Shown piece after piece: positions 7,195-10,616 of a stretch of DNA of 10,616 bases. The stretch comes from DATKMS01 sp041497995. GTDB lineage: Bacteria > Desulfobacterota > Binatia > HRBIN30. Location of the stretch: assembly GCA_041497995.1 (NCBI GenBank), contig JBGQHM010000236.1, positions 1-10,616 of the forward strand, written 5' to 3'. How positions within the stretch are numbered: position 1 is the first letter of the stretch; the number at the start of each line of letters is the position of its first letter. A program made the position numbers and the translations under genes. The notes under the pieces were generated by a model, which saw only the letters and a program-made list of their open reading frames with translations, was not told where the DNA came from and ran no database searches.

Positions 7195-8304
7195 ATGCGA
7201 CCAGTTGCGCGCTTCCCGCTCATGGCGATCGGCATGTTCGCCCTACTCACCGGCATGTGGGCCGGCTTGCTGCGACTGGGATGGAACTGGCCGACGCCGC
7301 GGCCGACGTTCGGGCTGGTGCACGGGCCGCTGATGATCTCCGGTTTCCTCGGCACGCTGATCGGGCTCGAGCGCGCCGTGGCCTTGGGACACCATTGGTC
7401 CTACGCCGTTCCGCTGCTGACAGCGCTCGGGGCGATAGCGCTACTGGTGGGCGCGCCCCATTGGGTTGCGCCGCTGCTCATGACCAGTGCCAGCGCCGTT
7501 CTGGTCGCGGTCTTTGCCGTCGTGATCTGGCAACAGACGACGCTGTTCACCATCACCATGGGCCTGGGCGCGGTGGCGTGGTTCGTGGGCAATGGCGTGT
7601 GGCTCGGCGGCGGTGAGATTCCGGCGTCCGTATCGTGGTGGTTGGGCTTCTTGGTGCTGACCATCGCCGGCGAACGCCTGGAGCTCAGCCGCATGCTGCA
7701 GTTGACGCGCAGGAGTGAGTGGACATTCCTCGCCGCCGTCGCGGTTCTGCTGCTCGGATTCGCCGTCGGCGGCATCGCCGTCGACGCCGGGGCGCGCGTC
7801 AGCGGGTTCGGCTTGCTCGGTCTCACTATGTGGTTGGGACGTCACGACATCGCGCGGCGCACGATACGCCAGACCGGTTTGCCGCGCTTCACCGCAATCT
7901 GCCTGCTCTCCGGGTATGTGTGGCTCGGCGTGGGCGGCGTGCTGGCCGTGGCCTACGGCGGCGTGATCGCCGGACCGCACTACGATGCCGTGCTGCACGC
8001 GGTGCTCTTGGGATTCGTCTTCGCGATGATCTTCGGGCACGCGCCGATCATCTTCCCAGCAGTCCTGGGCTTGCCCGTCCCGTTCCGTCCAGTCTTCTAT
8101 GCCCACCTGGCGCTGCTACACCTCTCGGTCGCGTTGCGCCTCCTGGGCGATGCACTCGCCGTCGTGCCGCTGCGCCAGTGGGGCGGGCTGCTGAATGCTG
8201 TGGCCATACTCTTCTTCCTGGCAAACACGGTACGCTCGGTGGTGCTCCAACGGCGTGAGACGGGGAGCGTGCATGCACGCAGCGCGACACTCGCGCGGGC
8301 GTGA
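7195..8304 (+). CDS. NnrS-like multi-span membrane protein
   Basis: A very hydrophobic protein of 369 residues with about 11-12 predicted transmembrane helices spread over its whole length. Histidines in or next to helices include His43 (LVHGPLMISGFLGTLIGLER), His268 (LHAVLLGF), His282 (FGHAPIIFPAV), His304 and His309 (YAHLALLHLS). This matches the general pattern of NnrS, a heme- and copper-containing membrane protein linked to nitric oxide stress in denitrifiers, though NnrS is usually a little longer and its WHAHEM motif is not evident. The first helix (about 9-28) looks like a signal anchor. A 12-base gap separates it from the next gene. Membership in the NnrS/heme-copper-like group is a moderate inference from histidine placement and gene neighbourhood; 'uncharacterised membrane protein' is the safe minimum. 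Confidence 0.82.
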   Translation: MRPVARFPLMAIGMFALLTGMWAGLLRLGWNWPTPRPTFGLVHGPLMISGFLGTLIGLERAVALGHHWSYAVPLLTALGAIALLVGAPHWVAPLLMTSASAVLVAVFAVVIWQQTTLFTITMGLGAVAWFVGNGVWLGGGEIPASVSWWLGFLVLTIAGERLELSRMLQLTRRSEWTFLAAVAVLLLGFAVGGIAVDAGARVSGFGLLGLTMWLGRHDIARRTIRQTGLPRFTAICLLSGYVWLGVGGVLAVAYGGVIAGPHYDAVLHAVLLGFVFAMIFGHAPIIFPAVLGLPVPFRPVFYAHLALLHLSVALRLLGDALAVVPLRQWGGLLNAVAILFFLANTVRSVVLQRRETGSVHARSATLARA

Positions 8305-8305
8305 C

Positions 8306-8310
8306 GGAGG
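8306..8310 (+). promoter_or_regulatory. Ribosome binding site supporting a GTG start
   Basis: GGAGG lies 6 bases before the GTG at 8317 and overlaps the intergenic gap after the stop at 8304. It selects GTG 8317 as the start of the MIP18-family gene; the frame has no better start. Confidence 0.7.
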
Positions 8311-8316
8311 ATCGTA

Positions 8317-8619
8317 GTGGCCAACGACGAACAGGTGTGGGACGCGCTGCGCACGGTGATCGACCCGGAGATCGGGATCAACGTCGTCGATCTGGGTCTG
8401 GTGTACAGCGTCGAGGTGTCCGGCGACCGGGTTCGTGTCGCCATGACGATGACCACGCAAGCGTGCCCGCTACATGCCTACCTGACCGGAGCGGCCGAGG
8501 CGGCGATCCGGCAGTTCGCTCCTGACGCCCACGCCGTGCAGGTCGACATGGTCTGGGACCCGCCATGGAGCCCGGCCCTGATGTCCGACGGGGCCAAGCA
8601 GCAACTGGGTTGGCGGTAG
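8317..8619 (+). CDS. MIP18/DUF59-family iron-sulfur assembly factor
   Basis: A 100-residue cytosolic protein of the MIP18 (DUF59, SufT/PaaD-like) family, whose members help insert iron-sulfur clusters into target proteins. The family signature DPEIGINVVDLGLVY occupies 16-30, the conserved Cys is Cys50 in TTQACPLH, and the C-terminal VDMVWDPPWSPALMS is also typical. Length matches single-domain members. It is the last gene of the + strand block. Its specific client is unknown; proximity to nos and NnrS-like genes suggests a metalloprotein of nitrogen-oxide metabolism, but a general housekeeping role is possible. Confidence 0.9.
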   Translation: MANDEQVWDALRTVIDPEIGINVVDLGLVYSVEVSGDRVRVAMTMTTQACPLHAYLTGAAEAAIRQFAPDAHAVQVDMVWDPPWSPALMSDGAKQQLGWR

Positions 8620-8661
8620 TGAATCGGGGCAGCCAGCGCACGACCACGTGATCCGATCGGG

Positions 8662-8685
8662 CTCGACGAAGACCATGTCGTCGAG
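8662..8685 (+). terminator. Perfect hairpin between convergent gene blocks
   Basis: CTCGACGA (8662-8669) and TCGTCGAG (8678-8685) form a perfect 8-bp stem with an 8-base loop, in the 100-base gap between the end of the + strand block (8619) and the end of the - strand gene (8720). No T-tract follows on either strand, so it is not a textbook intrinsic terminator; a bidirectional transcript-end structure is the likely reading from position alone. Confidence 0.4.
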
Positions 8686-8719
8686 ATCCACGGCCGTTGC
8701 GGCTGCGACGCCGTGCCCG

Positions 8720-9124
8720 TTACGGCCGGCGCTCCCCTTCTGCGTGCGCTTCAGAATCCAACGCCGCATCAAGCTCACTGACGTAGTAGCCCTTCTCGCT
8801 ATGAAACCAGATCCCGATCTCGTCTTTGTTCGCGAACATCGCTTCCGTCAGTCCAGCTGCTTCACCGAACGCGATTTCCTCCCGCTCCCTGAGCGTTCGC
8901 ATCCAGGCCACACGAATGCACCTGACGCGGCACTCTCCGGCACGCTCGTCGTTGTTCCGGACAAAATCCAGCGCGAGTGCCTGCGCTCGCTCCTTCGATC
9001 GCTCGCTGCAGAAGAAGTACTGGAAATATCCGACAGCCGCCCAGGGTTTCCCGGACCGGGCCTGCGGCGGGATTTCGCGGGGGCTCGCGAAGTCCACTTG
9101 GATATCGACGCTGTAGTACTTCAC
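8720..9124 (-). CDS. Hypothetical protein, 134 residues, not recognised
   Basis: I do not recognise this protein. The frame has natural composition: a beta-rich start (VKYYSVDIQVDF), an aromatic segment GYFQYFFCSERSK, a probable helix KERAQALALDFVRNN, a strand-like CRVRCIRVAWM, and a helix-strand end with IGIWFHSEKGYYV and an acidic tail. It has no signal peptide or membrane helix, so it is probably cytosolic. Three cysteines fall in FFCSE and GECRVRC. I chose the GTG at 9124 because GGGGGA lies 5 bases upstream and the preceding residues (Arg, Gly and Pro rich) look non-coding; the frame stays open to a TTG at 9199. A longer + strand frame over the same bases is rich in Arg, Ser and Pro and looks like a shadow. 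It follows a short ORF by 23 bases on the same strand. Confidence 0.6.
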   Translation of the reverse strand: MKYYSVDIQVDFASPREIPPQARSGKPWAAVGYFQYFFCSERSKERAQALALDFVRNNDERAGECRVRCIRVAWMRTLREREEIAFGEAAGLTEAMFANKDEIGIWFHSEKGYYVSELDAALDSEAHAEGERRP

Positions 9125-9147
9125 GCTCGTCCCCCAAACGCCACGGC

Positions 9148-9297
9148 TCAGGCGCGGCGCGAACTGGCGACCAAGACCCAATGGAACACGGCCGACCAAA
9201 CGGCCACGTCCCCACCGTCGCGTGCAGCCGCTCGGTTCGGCATCGCCGCTGTGCGCGTAGTTTGGTGCGTGGTTCTGAGTGTGCGACGCTTTTTCAT
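9148..9297 (-). CDS. Short ORF of 49 residues behind a strong Shine-Dalgarno
   Basis: ATG at 9297 reads MKKRRTLRTTH and ends at TGA 9148-9150, giving 49 residues, very basic at the start and with a hydrophobic stretch (VWSAVFHWVLVA) near the end. The sequence AAAGGAGGAA lies 7 bases upstream, the best Shine-Dalgarno in the window. Its stop is 23 bases before the GTG of the 134-residue gene, so it could be a small protein, a regulatory leader peptide, or a former N terminus separated by a frameshift. Composition alone does not prove it is coding; the ribosome binding site is the main argument. Confidence 0.4.
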   Translation of the reverse strand: MKKRRTLRTTHQTTRTAAMPNRAAARDGGDVAVWSAVFHWVLVASSRRA

Positions 9298-9358
9298 GTG
9301 GCGATTCCTCCTTTGGTTTGGCGACCCGTCCCTACCGGGACGGAGAAGGAACCGCCAC
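9298..9358 (-). promoter_or_regulatory. Long hairpin sequestering the Shine-Dalgarno of the short ORF
   Basis: On the - strand GTGGCGGTTCCTTCT (9358-9344) pairs with AGGAGGAATCGCCAC (9312-9298): 15 pairs, two of them G-U in RNA. Directly inside is a perfect 7-bp hairpin CCGTCCC/GGGACGG (9326-9343). The outer stem buries AGGAGGAA and ends exactly at the ATG of the 49-residue ORF. This is the geometry of a translational control hairpin. On the + strand the same stem is followed by TTCTTTC, so a + strand terminator is the alternative, although no + strand gene ends nearby. Confidence 0.5.
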
Positions 9359-9406
9359 TTCTTTCAACTCAGAGAATCAACAGCCTGCGGGACATTCCCT
9401 CTGTCG

Positions 9407-10033
9407 TCAGGGCGCTGGGGTTAAGATGTCGGTGACGACGGCGTTTTCCAGGGCGAGAATCGCCGCGGTGATAGCGTCAGCGTTCGGCAAGGGGGGACAA
9501 ACCGCGTTGAACGAGCCCGTCAGGCGCTTGTTGACCTGCTTCATCACTCTGCGACGCCGGGCGTCGAGCTTCTTCTGCCCTAGACCCTTCGCGCCGAGCC
9601 TGTCCACTCCAAGCAGCATATCGCAGGAGCTTCCAGCGTATCCGACGAACAGCCCCCTGCATTTTTGCTCCAAGCGGTTGTTCGGATCGACGCCGGCCCA
9701 GATGCTACTGACGATGCTGCTCGCGGCGGAGGTCATGTCGCTCACCACCGCATCGCTAGTCGGCGCAGACTGGCCGCAATCGGTGTAGTTGGCAGCGTTG
9801 CTCCACCAGATCGCTAGGAACTCCGCGGCCCTCGTGATGCCGTCCTCGTCCAGCTCCCCGTTGTTGTACACGGAGCCGAACACGTAGCCACAAGCCCACC
9901 CCGCAGCCTTCAGCTTCAGCTCGATGCATGCGCTTGCAGGAATGTCGGCCGCGCGTGCTACACCCGCGAGCGCGAGTAGCGTTACGGCAACGACCGTGGA
10001 GCGTCTCAATGACAGCCAAAGCCTAGTTGACAT
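9407..10033 (-). CDS. Secreted six-cysteine protein of unknown function
   Basis: I do not recognise the family. The 208-residue product has a clear Sec signal peptide: basic start with RR at 10-11, hydrophobic core about 13-24, and an ARA/AD cleavage site after residue 28. The mature part has six cysteines (36, 48, 86, 125, 137, 179), an even number fitting three disulfides in the periplasm or outside the cell. The middle is helical and rich in small residues (about 92-113); residues 149-171 are strongly basic (KKLDARRRRVMKQ), and the C terminus is hydrophobic. The ATG at 10033 has GGAGGG 7 bases upstream. It is transcribed away from the LLM fragment and toward the two small - strand genes; the stop lies 49 bases before the 9298-9358 hairpin. 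Confidence 0.75.
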   Translation of the reverse strand: MSTRLWLSLRRSTVVAVTLLALAGVARAADIPASACIELKLKAAGWACGYVFGSVYNNGELDEDGITRAAEFLAIWWSNAANYTDCGQSAPTSDAVVSDMTSAASSIVSSIWAGVDPNNRLEQKCRGLFVGYAGSSCDMLLGVDRLGAKGLGQKKLDARRRRVMKQVNKRLTGSFNAVCPPLPNADAITAAILALENAVVTDILTPAP

Positions 10034-10046
10034 AATTGAGCCCTCC

Positions 10047-10106
10047 CTACCAATGATCGTGCCCTTGTCGACATCGAGAAGTCAAGCGGGCGTCGATCTT
10101 TGGTAG
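10047..10106 (-). promoter_or_regulatory. Sixty-base imperfect inverted repeat upstream of the secreted-protein gene
   Basis: CTACCAATGATCG (10047-10059) and CGATCTTTGGTAG (10094-10106) are inverted copies with one mismatch. Just inside, GCCCTTG (10061-10067) pairs with CAAGCGGGC (10083-10091) apart from a 2-base bulge. On the - strand the stem ends immediately before the GGAGGG that serves the ATG at 10033. It could be a leader RNA hairpin or an operator dyad; TTGACT within it (10085-10080) could be a -35 element, but I see no good -10. Confidence 0.45.
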
Positions 10107-10132
10107 TGTCCTATCCTTGAGTTCTACCCTCG

Positions 10133-10261
10133 ATGACAGACGGATATAAGGCCGCTGTTCTTCTCAAGCACATCGACGTTGTTGAAGAGGTGAGGATGGG
10201 CCTTGTCACGCACGACGACTTCGTCGTCTGGCTCGCTCGCGTACTCGGCGAGCGAGCGTGA
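10133..10261 (+). CDS. Possible 42-residue small protein
   Basis: ATG at 10133 opens a 42-residue frame (MTDGYKAAVLLKHIDVVEE at the start, HDDFVVWLARVLGERA at the end) with balanced acidic, basic and hydrophobic residues and a strongly helical pattern. The in-frame stop at 10118-10120 fixes the upstream limit. There is no good Shine-Dalgarno (GAGTT only). The last third is overlaid by two strong hairpins. It could be a real small protein or the remnant of a longer gene broken near the truncated LLM gene downstream. Confidence 0.35.
   Translation: MTDGYKAAVLLKHIDVVEEVRMGLVTHDDFVVWLARVLGERA
10212..10257 (+). repeat. Two adjacent strong hairpins
   Basis: ACGACGA and TCGTCGT (10212-10218, 10221-10227) form a tight hairpin. 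Three bases later GCTCGCTCGC (10231-10240) and GCGAGCGAGC (10248-10257) form a perfect 10-bp stem with a 7-base loop. The second ends 1 base before the stop of the 42-residue ORF. No T-tract follows. Confidence 0.5.
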
Positions 10262-10317
10262 TGCGGTCGAAAGTGCGAGGGTCTTCCTATCTTGAAAATT
10301 TCCACGGCGTTCCCTAT
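10262..10317 (+). other. Junction region before the LLM fragment
   Basis: No recognisable gene. A frame starting with ATG at 10261 runs through it (MRSKVRGSSYLENFHGVPYAK) and leads into the first residues resembling the LLM family, but these residues themselves do not resemble that family. This is the likely breakpoint of the truncated gene. Confidence 0.3.
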
Positions 10318-10616
10318 GCCAAGGCGCTGACGCGGGGGCGCGACACCGTGGCCATTCTACATCGGCGGCATGGGCACCTACTACCACGCCCTGTTCTGCC
10401 GCTACGGCTTCAAGGACAATGCGGACCGCGTCCGCGAGCTGTACAACTCCGGCGATTGCCGTCGGGCAGCCGCTGCAGTGAGCGACGATCTCATCGACGC
10501 GATTGCCATTTGTGGGCCCGCCGCGCACTGCCGCACGCAGCTCGCGGAATGGCGCCGCCGGCACGGCATGGGCACGGCGCTGCTCAACCCGCCCACCGGC
10601 GTTCCACCCGAAGTCA
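10318..10616 (+). pseudogene. 5'-truncated, apparently frameshifted LLM-class oxidoreductase (C-terminal end)
   Basis: From 10349 the frame reads WPFYIGGMGTYYHALFCRYGF, then ADRVRELYNSGDCRRAAAAV, DDLIDAIAICGP and so on to the window edge, matching the C-terminal quarter of luciferase-like (LLM) F420/flavin oxidoreductases (typical full length about 330-350 residues). This frame has a stop at 10328-10330 and no start before the Met in GGMG, so the barrel and cofactor site are missing. In the neighbouring frame the codons just upstream read ALTRGRDTV; joining RDTV to PFYIGGMG through a 2-base correction at about 10350 would restore the RDxVRPFxxYIGGMG pattern of the family. This implies both a 5' deletion and a small indel. 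A sequencing error could explain the indel but not the missing N terminus. The fragment runs off the window. Confidence 0.6.

Noticed and set aside
8470..8778. A - strand frame with a protein-like stretch (VDLDDMVFVEPDRITW)
   Set aside because: It overlaps the well-supported MIP18 gene antisense and the convergent hairpin, and has no start signal or recognisable family.
9326..9343. Hairpin CCGTCCC/GGGACGG as a stand-alone intrinsic terminator of the secreted-protein gene
   Set aside because: No T-tract follows on the - strand, and it is nested in the larger stem that covers a Shine-Dalgarno, so a terminator reading is not preferred.
8648..9424. A + strand frame of 258 residues over the two - strand ORFs
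   Set aside because: Rich in Arg, Ser and Pro, no Shine-Dalgarno, no domain; the - strand frames have more natural composition and ribosome binding sites. The choice is not proven.
10124..10564. A - strand frame of 146 residues at the right edge
   Set aside because: Antisense to the recognisable LLM fragment and the 42-residue ORF; no ribosome binding site or domain seen.

Overview
This is GC-rich bacterial DNA carrying most of a nitrous oxide reductase (nos) cluster on the + strand, followed by a short region of poorly characterised genes on the - strand. The layout is that of the clade II ('atypical', usually Sec-exported) nos systems: nosZ is followed by a small multi-span membrane domain, nosD, nosF, nosY, nosL and c-type cytochrome. 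No nosR or nosX is visible. GC-rich, non-model lineages with such clusters include Myxococcota/Desulfobacterota-like groups, Gemmatimonadota and relatives. A fragment of an LLM-type (F420/flavin) oxidoreductase at the right edge would fit a soil or sediment lineage rich in that family. The taxon is a low-confidence guess.

Left region (1-6829): the 3' part of nosZ (cut by the window edge) is followed after 20 bases by a long gene fusing a four-helix membrane domain to the NosD beta-helix copper-maturation protein. Then come nosF (ABC ATPase), nosY (ABC-2 permease), nosL (periplasmic copper chaperone) and a tetraheme c-type cytochrome. All four junctions from nosD to the cytochrome are 4-base ATGA stop/start overlaps, so the block is probably one translationally coupled transcript. 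NosD/F/Y and NosL would mature the CuZ centre of NosZ, the membrane domain may support electron supply or maturation, and the cytochrome is a likely electron donor in the periplasm.

Middle region (6830-8619): after about 90 bases come a DUF2249 protein, an NnrS-like multi-span membrane protein with several conserved-looking histidines, and a MIP18/SufT-type iron-sulfur assembly factor. They lie on the same strand with short gaps, each behind its own Shine-Dalgarno. They look like an accessory nitrogen-oxide/metal-handling cassette attached to the nos operon.

Right region (8620-10616): the strand switches. A perfect 8-bp hairpin sits between the converging gene blocks. The - strand then carries a secreted six-cysteine protein (9407-10033), a 49-codon ORF with a near-perfect Shine-Dalgarno, and a 134-residue unrecognised protein. 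Both - strand leader regions contain an inverted repeat of about 60 bases immediately upstream of, or covering, the ribosome binding site; this is the most unusual non-coding signal in the window. The right edge has a 42-codon + strand ORF overlaid by two strong hairpins, then a 5'-truncated, apparently frameshifted piece of an LLM-class oxidoreductase. I saw no tRNA, rRNA, CRISPR array or transposase.
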